64,000 nucleotides of DNA from Emiliania huxleyi CCMP1516 (GCF_000372725.1 NW_005201069.1:20921-84920); one strand, 5' to 3'. Shown: positions 30,993 to 42,452, counted from the stretch's first letter. Made by a program: numbers and translations. The notes: generated from the sequence alone by a model not told the origin.

Positions 30993-33900
30993 CTAAAACC
31001 AGTCGGCCCGCATCTCCCGCACGGTGGTGTCGAGCGAGAGGAGCGTCGCCGCCACCGGCTCCGTCTTTGGGAGCTCGTGCCGGAAGTAGTAGGCGGCGGT
31101 GTGGAGCTTGCCGCAGTAGAACCCGTCGGCGCCATCGGCGGCGGCGGCGGGCCGCGCTGCGGCGGTGGCGAGCCGGAGCCACATCCACCCCACCACGGTG
31201 TGGCCCACGAGGTTGAGGTACCTGACTCGGCATCGGCTCGTGATCAGCTGCGCAGCTCAGTGAGTAGCGGCGCGCCCCACCAGGCCGGGGCGCACCTACA
31301 GCAGGACGGGGCCAGCCCTGCCGCTGCGTCGCCGCGCAGAGAGCGACCTCCTCCAGCCGGCCACACACTCGTGCGCATTCACGAGGGCCACCGGCCGCGC
31401 CTCGTCGCTCGTCAGCACCTGTGGCCACACAAGCCACACCCCTCAGCGCCGCGACGCCTCCCGGGGGGGCCGAGAGCGGAGCAGCACCTCGGTCACGCTC
31501 TCCGCCCTCGCCACCGCCTCCCGCAGCGAGCCAGCGAGCTCGCGGAGCAGCGCGCTCTCCGCGCGGCTGTCCGGCGGCAGGGCGGCCGCCTCCTCGTCGG
31601 CGGCGGCGGCGGAGGCGCGCATCTGGGCGAAGAGGGGCGCCGCGCGGCCGTCGCGCAGCTTGCGGCCGAGGAGGGTGTTGGCGTGCACGCCGGCGGTGCC
31701 TGGGGCGGCGAGGGACCATTCGAGAGCGAGCCGCTCGCTTGGGAGGAGGGGCGCGCCGTCTGCGGGCGTGGCGGCGGGGATCATGTTGAGCCTTCATGGA
31801 TCATGTTGAGCCGATTGTCGCGGTAGAGCTGCTCCACCGGGTAGTCGTGCACGTACCTTGGAGAGAGGAGTGCAGCTGGGAGAGGAGGCTGCAGGAAGGG
31901 CTCCGGGAAGGCTCGGGGAAGGCTCGGGGAAGGCTCGGGGAAGGGTCGGGGAAGGGTCGGGGAAGGCTCGGGGAAGGCTCGGGGAAGGGTCGGGGAAGGG
32001 TCGGGGAAGGGTCGGGGAAGGGTCGGGGAAGGGTCGGGGAAGGGTCGGGGAAGGCTCGGGGAAGGCTCCGCGCCGCCGGGCGGGTGTCGCACCCGGACCC
32101 GCCGAGGACTTGGATGGCCCACTTGTTCGCCTCGAGGCACCTGCGCCGGCGCACGACGGGGGCGTGCGGGGAAGGAGGAGGGGCGCAGGGCGGAAGGGCG
32201 GCCGACGCTCGCGAAAGAGCCCCCGCGGCGGCGAGTGGAGGAGGGGAGGGGAGGGGAGGGAGGGGAGGGGAGGGGAGGGGAGGGTGGGGAGGTGAGGGTG
32301 GCGAGTGGAGGAGGGAGGGGAGGGAGGGGAGGGGAGGGTGGTGGCGCCATTCCGACGGCCACGACTTGACAACCTCGATGATCGAGTCGAGCATGGCGCC
32401 CGCCTGAGGCCGGAGGGGGCGGTGGCGAGGGCGGTGGGGCTGGGATGGCGCCAATGGCGGTGGGGGCGGCGGAGGCACGTCTCGGCGGCATCTCGGCGGC
32501 GTGTCTCGGCTGTGCGTCGGCCTCGGCGTCGCCCGCCGCGTTCCGGTCGTGCAGCGTCGCGGCGTGGATGGTCAGCGCGAATGCGCCCTCTGCGTACGCC
32601 TGCGGGCCACGTCTCTAACCCTCACCCTAACCCTAACCCTCTGCGTACGCCTGCGGGCCACGTCTCTAACCCTCACCCTAACCCTAACCCTCTGCGTACG
32701 CCTGCGGGCCACGTCTCGGGCGTGTCTGGGACGCGTCGTGGCCGCGTCGGCGGCGCGGCGCATGATGCTGCAGCAGCATCTCGACTACATCTCGACTGTC
32801 TCGACTGTATCTCGGCCACATCTCGCTCCTTTTGCTGCAGCAGCATCCGCTTGACGTCGTCGTGCCTACGCCCAAGGGGAGATATGGGGAGATCTCGTGC
32901 CTACGCCCAAGGGGAGATATGGGGAGATCTCGTGCCTACGCCCAAGGGGAGATATGGGGAGATCTCGTGCCTACGCCCAAGGGGAGATATGGGGAGATCT
33001 CGTGCCTACGCCCAAGGGGCGGTGCTGCCAGCGAGAGGCTGCCCGTGCCTCGCCGGGCGGAAGCGCGGGGCGGGCGTGCTCGATGATTCTAGGAGGTGTC
33101 TAGGAGGTGTCTAGGAGGTGTCTAGGAAGCTCTAGGCGGGCGTGCTCGATGATCCGCTTGCCGCCCTGCTCGCGCCCCTCGGCGTAGAGCAGCGACTCGT
33201 TGAGCCCGCGCTTGCCGAGCGCTGCCGCCCAGAGCCCAACCTCGATCCGCATCGCATTCATCATCTGAAACATCGCGCTCAGCCCCTGGTGCGGCTCGCC
33301 CACAAGGTAGCCAGTCGCGCCGCCGGCGCCGCCGCCGAGCGACCAGGCGCAGTTCGGCAGGGCGCGGTGGCCCATCTTCTTGTTGAGGCCGACCACCTAG
33401 GGAGTGTCTAGGAACTGTCTAGGAAGTGTCTAGGAACTGTCTAGGAAGTGTCTAGGAAGTGTCTGGGAAGTGCCTCGACGTCGTTCGGGCTGCCGTCTGG
33501 GAGGAGGTGCGGGACGAGGAAGAGGGAGATGCCTGGTCGAGAAGGGAGGAAGGAGTTGGAAGTGGGCGGGGAGAGGGGCCGGGCGAGGGGGCCGAAGCGC
33601 TGCCTCTCGCCCCAGGAGGCGTGGAGGTGTCTAGGAAGTGTCTAGGAAGTGTCTAGGAGGTGTCTAGGAAGGCGCTGCCTCTCGCCCCAGGAGACGTGGA
33701 GGTGTCTAGGAAGTGTCTAGGAGGTGTCTAGGAGGTGTCTAGGAAGGCGCTGCCTCTCGCCCCAGGAGGCGTGGAGGTGTCTAGGAAGTGTCTAGGAGGT
33801 GTCTAGGAGGTGTCTAGGAAGGCGCTGCCTCTCGCCCCAGGAGGCGTGTCCGGCCCGGCGATGCGAGCGAGCAGCATGTGGGCTGTGTTGGGGGTAACGT

Positions 33901-34881
33901 CGTGGAAGGCGGCACTCGTCCACATCTTGTCGCCTACACACGAGCGGAGGAGTGAGTAGACAGCGCGCCCCGCCGCGCCCCGCCCCACCCCTCTTCTCCC
34001 TTGAGGCGGTACTCTTGGCCGAGCGGGCCGTCTCCCGCCCGGACGGCGGTCGTGCGGATGTTGCCCAGCGACGACCCGGCGTGGGGCTCGGACAGCGCCA
34101 TCGTGCCGACCACCTTCCCGGCGCGCATGTCGGACAGGTACTCGCCTACAGACACTTCTCCTGGAAGCTTCCTTGAAGGCTCCGGGAAGCAGCGCGGGCC
34201 TGGCAGGCGCCCCGCCCTTGAGCGATTCGGAGCCGTGCGCCTGAGGGGAATGGGCCGTCGCGGCGTGAGAGGGCGGCACCGCCCGTCGCCACTCGCACCT
34301 CTCGCCGCGCGCGCCTCGAGCAGGTCCGCCGCGCAGCGCGTGAGGACGGTGAAGCCGAGCGGGTTTGAAGGGAAGGCGCCGCCAAAGAGAAACTGCGCTG
34401 CGCACTGGACGCTGAAGGGCAGGCCGAGCTCCTCCATCTCGGCAAAGCCGCGGGCGTGGTAGTCGGCGAGCAGCCGCTTGGTCTCCGGGTGCACCTCCAC
34501 CGCCGTCGAGCCGTCCTCCGCCGTGATGAGCTTGGGCGGGCTCTGGTCGAGAGCGGGATCGACGGGTCCCCACTCCTCGACAAAGTCCTCCACCGAGTCG
34601 AGCACGCCTCGCACCTCCTCCGCCTCCGCCTCCACGCGCTCCACCTCGTGCAGGACAAACTCGATGTCGCGCCGGTCCGCGTACCGGCTGAGGCCCTGCC
34701 TCGTCCTCCAGCCGTCGTCCGGCGCGGCGGCGGCGGGCGCGGCGGCGGCGGTGGAGACGAGACGTCGCGACGCGCAGGCGAGCCGACCAGCGGCCAGCGT
34801 GGCCGGGCGGAGGGCCGACGGAGGCGCGCGGGCGAAGATCGCGCGGTGCGGCGACGGCCTCAGCCCGAGCCTTGATGCCAT
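30993..34881 (-). CDS. Acyl-CoA dehydrogenase, DmdC / long C-terminal type, probably mitochondrial
   Basis: FAD enzyme introducing a 2,3 double bond in an acyl-CoA. 13 exons, all in phase, 647 aa: 34881-34299, 34145-33984, 33933-33829, 33532-33480, 33396-33146, 32865-32820, 32599-32516, 32403-32348, 32140-32093, 31856-31792, 31699-31488, 31418-31369, 31221-30993. Leader MASRLGLRPSPHRAIFARAP is Arg-rich without acids, mitochondrial in style. RDIEFVLHEVERVE matches the N-terminal family module; MALSEPHAGSSLG and MWTSAAFHD the flavin region; NKKMGHRALPN, GYLVGEPHQGL, IIEHDDVKRML, WAIQVLGGSG, EQLYRDNRLNMIHEGTAG the C-terminal half; NLVGHTVVGWMWLR and FYCGKLHTAAYYF the extra domain of the bacterial methylthiopropionyl-CoA dehydrogenase group. 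Six introns use GC donors. Substrate is an inference; AidB-like or general use is possible. Confidence 0.88.
31905..32066. repeat. GGGGAAGG(G/C)TC minisatellite in an intron
   Basis: Roughly fourteen 11-base units in the intron between exons 9 and 10 of the acyl-CoA dehydrogenase gene. The next intron (32230-32340) carries GGAGGGG runs. Confidence 0.9.
32590..32717. repeat. 51-bp tandem repeat: exon start, telomere-like filler, acceptor
   Basis: Three copies at period 51 (starting 32590, 32641, 32692). In gene orientation each has GCGTACGCAGAGGG, then TTAGGG/TGAGGG hexamers, then CGTGGCCCGCAG. The copy at 32599/32600 is the acceptor used for exon 7 in my model. Confidence 0.9.
32862..33018. 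repeat. 35-bp tandem repeat with acceptor copies
   Basis: Five copies of GTGCCTACGCCCAAGGGG at period 35 (32862, 32897, 32932, 32967, 33002) in intron 5 of the acyl-CoA dehydrogenase gene. In gene orientation each unit reads GGGCGTAG|GCACGA, the same as the exon 6 acceptor. Confidence 0.93.
33598..33845. repeat. 75-bp tandem repeat with donor copies
   Basis: Four copies starting near 33598, 33673, 33748 and 33823. In gene orientation each holds CCTGGGGCGAGAG|GCAGCGC (exon 3 end plus GC donor) followed by CTTCCTAGACAC minisatellite. Confidence 0.9.
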
Positions 34882-36247
34882 CGAGGGGTAAACTGAGACT
34901 AAACCGAGCGAGAAAAGAAATAATCTCCTCAACGGCTGGGAATAGGACCGCCGCAAGCGGCGTGGCGTGGGGCGGTTGAGCATCCCTCCGGGGGCCCCTC
35001 TGCGCCGGGGAGGCGTTGTTGGAGGCTAGGACGCAAGCGTCCGTCGCCTTTTTCAAACTCGGGGCCCACTCCGGTCTCCGGACTCCGCTGCGCTCGACCC
35101 GAATTTGGAGGGCCATGAAGTTTAAGGTGTTGCTGCGCAAAAGGGGCGGGGCGCGGGCGCGCGGCGGCGGGCCGAGAGTTCTTTTTGGAGATCAGACCTT
35201 TCGATGGTTCATGCTTTCTATGTCTTCGATCTATCATGCTTCATGACACGACGCGGTGGTGGGAGCTTGGTCAGTTGGTGGAGCTGTCAGCTGATCGATC
35301 CAAGCGGGTGGGGAGTGGGGGGCATGGCTGGGCATGCAGGTCCGCCAGTCGGCCCGGCCTCTGACGTGGTGCTGCCGCTGCATTCGCTGAAGAAGAGAGG
35401 TGCGACTTGATTGGAGGCACTGGAGCAGCACTGGAGGCGAGGGTGGGGAAGGGAAGGTTGGGCCGGGCCGTGCGGAGGGGCTGATGGCGCTGGCCAGCGC
35501 GGGGTGTGAGATGCCGTCGTCGTCGTATACTGCTGGCCCTCGCCCTCAGTTGCCAGGGCTGTGGGCTGCAGAATTGGCGTCTGTGGCGTCTACGCAGGCT
35601 CTGCAGCGTGATGGCTGGCGGGACTGCGAGGCTGGCGGCAGCGGAAGGAGAGGCTGGGCACGAGCCAGGAACAGGCTGGCCAGGTCCGCAGGTGGCTGCG
35701 CTCGGGCGAGGCGCGCGCGCGCGCATGGCAGGCCGAGCAGGCTCGGCATATGGGAGAGAGAGAGATTCTCTCTTGCCGATATGGTGAACCCCCGATGTCG
35801 CGATGCGGTTTCCCGCTTTTCCGCGATCATTTCGTCCGTCCAATCGAAGGAAGCGCCGGATCGCCCATGTTATGGAGTTAGCCAAACTTGCCCCGCCCTT
35901 CTTCGGCTGAGATTCCGGGGGTTTTGCACGGTATTCGGATTTTCGCTATTTGGTCGTGTGGGTGTGATTCTGGGATTAGTCAATGGTACCGCGTCGGCGA
36001 CGCGGGCGCCTTGCGGGCAGAGCCCAAAACCTTTGTCTTGCGCGGTCAAAAACAAAACACGATTTGCAGAACATCGGCCCTCGAGCTAGCAAAAAAGAAA
36101 GAAAGAAATATCGGTGCTGGCGCACCCGGGGGAGGTCAGGAGTTCACCTTCGCCGCGCCAGTGACGCCTGCCACGGCGGGACGCGTAGCAACGCGGTGGC
36201 GCCTAGCCAGGCTGCGCTGGCCACTCTAGTACGTTGTCGTTGTGGTG
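34882..36247. other. Intergenic, no gene supported
   Basis: Between divergently oriented acyl-CoA dehydrogenase and acylaminoacyl peptidase genes. Overlapping frames exist on both strands (for example 35271-35885 minus), but none shows a motif or consistent composition. Confidence 0.35.
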
Positions 36248-39030
36248 ATGCTCCGTAACCACCGCGTCCTCGCGGCCGCCGCGTCGGCTCTCACCCTGCA
36301 GCTCGCCGCCAGCCACGCCAGCGCGGCGGCGCTCTCCGGCCAGCAGCCGCCGCTCCGCACGCTGCACGAGTCGTTCCTCTCCGGCCCCGCCGGCCGCCGG
36401 TACACGCGCGCCTCGCCGCTCGGCGGATCTCTCTGGGAGCTGGTCTTCTCCGCCACGGACCTTCGGACCAAGAGCAGGGCGATGCAGTCGCAGGTCGTCG
36501 ATCTCGCTCGCCCTGGCAGTCGCAGCACACCCACCCTGGCGGTCGACAGCACCACCGCGGTTACGCGCTCCCCAGAGCACGGGCTCGAGTTCCGGCAGAT
36601 GGCGTGCGAGGACGGCAAGAAGCTCGCGGTGGAGGTCTGGACCGCGGACGGCGTCCGGCTCGCTCGGCGCGTCGTCGAGGGCGTCGGCGCAAAGACCCTG
36701 CCCGCCGGCGTGTTCGGGACGCCTCGCTTCAGCCCGAGTGGCTCGGCGGTCGCGTGGACGGCCGAGCGGCAGCCCGCCGGCGCCGCTGCAGCTGGTTACT
36801 GGCCCGCGGCGGGCGCTGCCGACGCGAAGGAGCCGGCGGGCGGCGCCGAGCGGGGCGGCGACGCGCTGCTGGCCGGCAAGTTCGCGCTCGGCGACCGGCA
36901 GAGCACGGGCGAGGCGCTCCTCGTGCACAGCTCGCAGCTGGTGGCGTGGGACTGGCGGGCGGACAGGCTGCGCGTCTGCAAGGGCGAGGACCTGCTCCCG
37001 GACGGCGACCTGTCCGAGGGCGGCGTCGCGGTCCCTGCTCACCCTTGCTTCGACGAGGCGGGCGGAGGGCTCATCTTCGCGTGCCACTCCCTCCCTCCGT
37101 GGCGACCCGGCCTCTCCGCCTGCCTCAACCGGCCGACTCGCCTCTACCACCTGCCCAGCCTGTGGGAGGCTGCCGGCGGAGGGGCGGGCGGCGAGGAGGC
37201 GGGCGGCGGGGCGGGCGGCGAGGAGGCGGCCGCGCCCGCTGCCAAGGCCGCGCCCGCCCGCTGCCTCACGCCCTCGCTCTACTTCGCGCACATGCCTCGG
37301 CTGTCACCCGACGGGCGCACCCTCGCCTTCGCCGCGCGGGAGGGCGAGTTCCGGTCGCACTCGGCCGGCTTCGAGCTACGGACGATGGCGTGGCCGCCTC
37401 CGGAGGCGGGGCACGGCTCCGCCACCCTCGTCCCGATCGTGCGAGGCTTCCCCGCTGCGACTGACGGCTCGAGCTTCGCCGGCCTCTTCGGCTTCCACGA
37501 CGAGCTCGCCTCCCTCGCGTGGCTCGACGAGGCCACCCTCGTCTTCCACAGCGTCGCCGGAGCGACGCAGCCGCAGCGGCGGCAGCCCCAAGACGCACGA
37601 GGGAAAGCCACCGCCGCGCGCTGTTCTGTTAGGCGCGACCAAGTCGACCTTCACCGTCGCCGCCACCGGAGGAGGTGAAGCCACCGGACGAGGTGAAGCC
37701 ACCGGAGGAGGGCCGGCGCCGCCCGTCGTGCCGCTCCGGCCGCCGCAGTGCGAGGGCTCCGTCGAGCTGCTCGGCGCGAGCGGCGGCACGGCCATCGTCC
37801 AGTGCTCCTCGCTGCGCCGCCCTCCGTCGGTGTGGGCGGTGAAGGACGGCGGCGAATGGTCTCCGATGGCTCTCGGCGGGGCGGAGCCGCGCCGATCGCG
37901 CGCCGATGGCCGGTCATTGCGGGCTGTAGGACTTGCCTCGTCGACGTCGGCAGCTTGGTGGAGAAGCACGACGCGGGGCCGCACTGCGAGCAGGCGCGCG
38001 CGGCTCTGCGGGAGCTGCGCTCCGCCCGCCTCGAGAAGGTGAGGCTGCCGGAGGAGGAGGGCGGGTCGGAGGCGCTCTGTCTGCTGCCGGCCGGCGCTAG
38101 TCGCGCGCCGTGGACGCTCAAGATTCACGGCGGTCCGCACAGCGCGTCGCTCGACTCTTGGAGCGTCGAGGTTGCTCTGCTGCTGGCGAGCGGCGTCTGC
38201 GTGATCCAGCCAAACTACCGAGGCTCGATCGGCTTCGGCGACGACTTCTGCGCCGCGCTGCCGGGCCACGTCGGGGAGATGGACGTGGGCGATTGCGTGG
38301 CTCTCACTCGCGCGAGCCTCGCACAGCTGGACGAGAGCCTCGACCCGGCCCGCGGCGGTGCGTACGGCGGGTCGCACGGCGGCTTCCTGACCGCGTGGCT
38401 GCTCGGTTGCGAGCAGAGGGCCCTCTACTCGTGCGGCGTGCTCTGGAACCCGGCAGTCGGCCCTAGAAGCTGAATGCGTACTCTTGCAGGACACGCAGTC
38501 ATCTACATTCGACAGTATCCAGCCGTGCTCGTTGTATTCGTATCCCTCGACTCACACGGCCCTACGAGTACACCGCACGAGGCCGTACTCCCGCCCCCGA
38601 CCCTTGTGTGTTCCCACCGCAGGTTGTCGACTTGCCCGCCATGCTCGGGACGACAGACATCCCGGAGTGGGTGAGCGCCGAGGGGCTGCAGGGCGACGCG
38701 GCGGGCGCAGACGCGACGTGGCCAGTCGGCGCGGAGGATCTGCTCGAGCTGCACAGGCGGTCGCCGCTGAGCGTGATCGACAGGGTGGAGGCGCCGGCCC
38801 TCATGCTGCTCGGCGCAGCAGACCAGCGCGTGCCGCACAAGCAGGGCCGCAGCTGGGTGAGCGCTCTCCAGCAGGTCCGTCAGCGCAAAGGGGCGCCGGC
38901 GGACGTGACGGCGCTCGAGTTCCCCGGCGAGGGCCACGCCATCGCTTCGCTGGAGGGGAATGCACACGCGCAGCAGTCTGCGGTCGCTTGGCTGGTCGAG
39001 CGGCTCCGCGGCGAGAGCAACGCGAGCTGA
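36248..39030 (+). CDS. APEH: Acylaminoacyl-peptidase (serine peptidase S9C)
   Basis: Removes N-acylated amino acids from blocked peptides; prolyl-oligopeptidase family with an N-terminal propeller and C-terminal alpha/beta hydrolase. Model: exons 36248-37550, 37633-37885, 37930-38455, 38623-39030, 829 aa in phase (human enzyme ~730). Key sites: IHGGPHS oxyanion region, NYRGSIGFGDDF, nucleophile GGSHGGF, LWNPA|VVDLPAMLGTTDIPEW across the last intron, Asp in LGAADQRVPHKQG, His in GEGHAIAS. LVFHS|ATKSTFTV across intron 1 matches the propeller. Introns 1 and 2 need GC donors (CACA|GCGTCG, GGA|GCCGCG); intron 3 is GT. The N terminus MLRNHRVLAAAASALTLQLA is hydrophobic, so organelle or secretory targeting is possible. 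A Gly/Glu/Ala repeat insertion lies at aa ~310-345. Confidence 0.92.
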
Positions 39031-39839
39031 GAGAGCGGGCGCTTGGCTGGGGTTTACCGGAGTTGCCCCAGCATCCTAGCTAGCATGCAGCGATGCGATG
39101 CGGCATGCACACAATCGCAAGTGCCAAGTAGAGAAGTACGAATATACGCCGGTGCCGGTTCGCGCTGGGTCTCTCGCTTGTGCATGTCGATGTCATCTTG
39201 GGGCGTCGTCTCTTTACATCTTACACCATTAAAAAACGACTACCTGAGTCTGCTATCTGGGAGACTGGCCGGAGGCGGCGCCCTCTCTCGCTCCACAACC
39301 CGCGGCCGCGCGAGCGGGGGCGGTGTGTGTGCACGGGAAAATGCCGGGTGGCACAGAGCCCTGAGATATTAATACGTGAGCTGCAATGGCGAATGGGTGC
39401 GGCGGGCGCGGGCTCCACGTGTGTGTATACCCGTCCGTAAAGTCGTACTAGCTCTTGTATATATATGTGTGTGTCTCACCGTACATACACCGATCATCCG
39501 AACCGATATATCTTATGTGGCATGTGTGTCTCACCGCGATCACATATCCGAACCGTGAATTATGTCACAAGTCACATACACTCGAGCGGCGGCGTTCGGT
39601 TTATGTGCGAGCAATTTACTTGGTTACAGCCCCCGCGGCGCGATATGGCACATCATCAATCGTGTCCAATCCACTCGACTGGGGGGAGTGGCCCCCGCGG
39701 GCGTGCTGCTCGCGCTCCCACATGCACCTCGGCGCTCGGGCTGCCGCAAGTAGGCTCGCAAAACCAACGCAAACGTCCAAGTCAACGAGGGCGGCGCAGA
39801 AGCATCACGGCGGCACTGCTGCGTGCTGGCGGCACACGC
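39031..39839. other. Intergenic, no gene supported
   Basis: AT-richer spacer between convergent genes. No motif, RNA gene or strong repeat recognised. Confidence 0.35.
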
Positions 39840-42452
39840 TCAAAGACTGGCCTGCTCGCTCACCAGTGACGCCCTCTGGCTGGCCTCTATGCTCACCACG
39901 GGGTCTTCTCTGGCGGCGGCGATCTCGCGCCGGAGGTTGCGGGCGGCGAAGCAGGAGGCGATCGTGAGGAAGACGAAGCCAATCGACCCCCACGACATGA
40001 CGGTGTAGAAGCCGACGCGCAGCTGGGTCGGCGAGAGCACTCCCTGCTCCGCCTGGTGGACAGGTACAGGTGCAGGTCACGGCACGCGTGAAAGGCTGTG
40101 CCGCTGGCCGTGCCGGGGGCTGAGTGCGGCACGGCGCGCGCGCGCCTCCTCCTCGCTGGACGAGCCCACGATCTGCATCACCAGCGAGCTGACCTGCGGC
40201 GAGAGCGCGTAGCCGAAGAGCTGGTAGGAGAACATCCCGAGCGCCGACGCGACCGGCCGCGCGTCGGGCGGTGCCGTCTCCATCAGGACACCTGAGGGGG
40301 CGAGGCGGTCTCCATCAGGGGGCGAGGCGGGGGCGAGTGGGCGGCGAGGGGGGCTGCGGCGCGGCCCCGCGGGGACACACACCCGAGGTGGACGGGACGA
40401 TGCAGCCGCCGAAGAAGAGGGTGATCCAGAGGAGCGCGACGACGGCCCAGCAGTTTGCGTCGAAGCCCAGCGGGAAGCTCTCGTACCCCAATACCTTGGC
40501 CTTGCCTGACGGCACCGCCGCCGCGGAGATGGCGGCGATGGCGGCGAGGCAGCCAAAGCACGCATCCACCTTGAGCGTGCGGGCCACCCCGCGCTTGCCC
40601 TGGTAGCCTCCGAGCCGGTCGTTGACTGTCCCTCCGACGGCGAGCCCGATGATTGGCGCCGTGATGGAGGTGATGGCGAAGATGAAGACGACGGTGAGCT
40701 TCTTCGCGCCGAGGTAGTCGGTCAGGTACGGGGTGACCCAGAACTGGATCCCCGTCACCACGAAGAAGAGCGCGCAGTTTGCAAACACGGTCGACACAAA
40801 CACGCGGCTCGACAGCAAGTGGCGCACCGCCCGCCGCACGCTCGTCGGCTTGTGTGACAGCGGCGCGTCCGCCGCCACCCCAATCCCCTCCTCCTCGTCG
40901 TTGGGCGCGTCTCCTCCCGCCTGCCCGCCAGCGTCAGCCACGCCAACCGCGCCGGCCGACTTCTCGCTGCCGTCCGAGCCGCCCGAGCCGCCCGACAGCG
41001 AGCTCAGGCAGCCGGACCGCGTGGACGCCTGCGCGAGGCGCGTCCAGCCCCTCGGTCGGGGGAGCGAGTCCGCAGCGGGCGGCTGTGCTGCTTCGGTGCG
41101 TGGGCGGGCTGGGGACGCGCCTTTGCGGATAACGTCGCAGGCCCGCTCGTCGTCAGCCCGCCGCTGCTTCCCTTGCTCGGCGAACCGACCGGCGTCTCCA
41201 CGGGCGACGTGGCGGCAATCGAGCCCGTGGCGGCCATCACCGGCGCGCTCGCCCGCCGGCTGAGGGAGAAGACCTCGCGCGCCGCCTCGACGACGAGCAT
41301 GCCCGAGTCGAGCCGCTCGCGGCCGAGCACGCTGTGCTGCTCGTTGTGCGTGCCTGGGGCGCGAGACGGGCGGGCGTGAGCCGTCTCCCTCTCGGCGCCG
41401 CGTGTCGGCCGTGTGCCGCGCCGTGAGGCACGCTCGTGATGCGCGACGAGATCTTCTCGAGCGCGATGTCGAGGTTGGTGGGCTTGCGCGCGACCTGCGG
41501 CGGCTTGATCATCGGCGGCGTCTCGTCGTACGCCTCTGCGGCGTGCGAGGCGTCCTCCCGCAACGAAGGCGGTGGCTGCTGCGAGAAGCGCGACTGGCGT
41601 TGCGCCTGCCGCAGCCCGGCGTCAACCTGGGAGGAGGGAGGGTGTGGCGGTTGAGGGAAGCGGCATCGTGAGGGCTGCGGCGGTGAGGGCTGCGGCGGCG
41701 AGAGCAGTGGCGGCGAGAGAGGCAGTGTCGTGAGGGTAGCAGCGATCAGGGACGAAGTGTCGTGACGGCGGCGGAGAGAGAAGGCGAGGGCAGCGGCGGC
41801 GAGGGTCGCTCGCCGTGTCGGGAAGGTCAAAGGACTTTTGGGGGAGGAAGAAGCCGGCGATGGTGAAGCAGACGAGCACAGCCGACTGGACGTAGAAGGG
41901 GACTCGCCAGCCCTCAGTGCTGAGGCAGCTGCCTGCGTGCTCGATGTACCCGGCATGGCACCCGTCCCCGAGCTCCTTGTCGAGGGTCATGACGCCCGAG
42001 ATGGCGTAGCCGAGCATGATGCCGAGCGGCGTCCCTCCCTGGATGAGGGCCATCCAGCGGGTGCGCCGCTCCGGCGGGGCGTACTCGTCGACCCAGACGG
42101 GGAAATACACCGACGTGGGAGCCTGCAGCAGCCCGATGAAGAAGCGCGTGCTCAGCAGCCAGGCAGAATTCTGACTGCTCGCAAACATCGCCGTCATCGC
42201 CGTGTTGAGGCAGACCATCACGCGGCACACGCGCGTGGGAGAAAAGCGCTTGAGGAGCGGGCCGCCGAGCAGGCATCCTGTCGCCTGCCCGACGTAAACC
42301 AGCGAGCCGAGCAGCCCGAGCTGCCACGCCTGCAGCCCGAACCTGAGCTGGATATTTGTGAGCGCCGCAGGCACGCCGCCGCCGTCGAGGGATATGACGA
42401 TGTTGAGCGTGGCGAGGCCAATAAAGATGAAGCTCTGCGCAGAGTCTGCCAT
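39840..42452 (-). CDS. MFS transporter (spinster/anion-type)
   Basis: Major facilitator superfamily carrier with twelve predicted helices split by introns. First exon 42452-41814 holds helices 1-6 with GPLLKRFSPTRVCRVM in the 2-3 loop, RFFIGLLQAP and the EYAPPERRTRWMAL motif. The second (41626-41422) and third (from 41353) exons encode a long charged cytosolic loop. The exon around 40941-40390 holds helices 7-10 (FWVTPYLTDYLGAKKL, GGTVNDRLGGYQGK), then LMETAPPDARPVASALG and a final helix pair ending at 39840. Exons 1 and 2 end in GC donors (GACACG|GCGAGC, CACG|GCGCGG); the intron before LMETAPP is GT. The 41160-40960 junction is not fully resolved. Substrate unknown; the family includes sphingolipid, sugar and organic anion carriers. 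Confidence 0.8.

Noticed and set aside
31781-32491. Pro-rich open frames on the minus strand
   Set aside because: Translate GGAGGGG and GGGAAGGCTC minisatellites that lie in introns of the acyl-CoA dehydrogenase gene.
32862-33018. CRISPR-like array (regular 35-bp period)
   Set aside because: Perfect tandem repeats without unique spacers, inside an intron of a eukaryotic gene.
33803-35140. 445-codon minus-strand frame
   Set aside because: Same strand as the acyl-CoA dehydrogenase but in a shifted frame; the 33934-34983 frame carries the conserved motifs.
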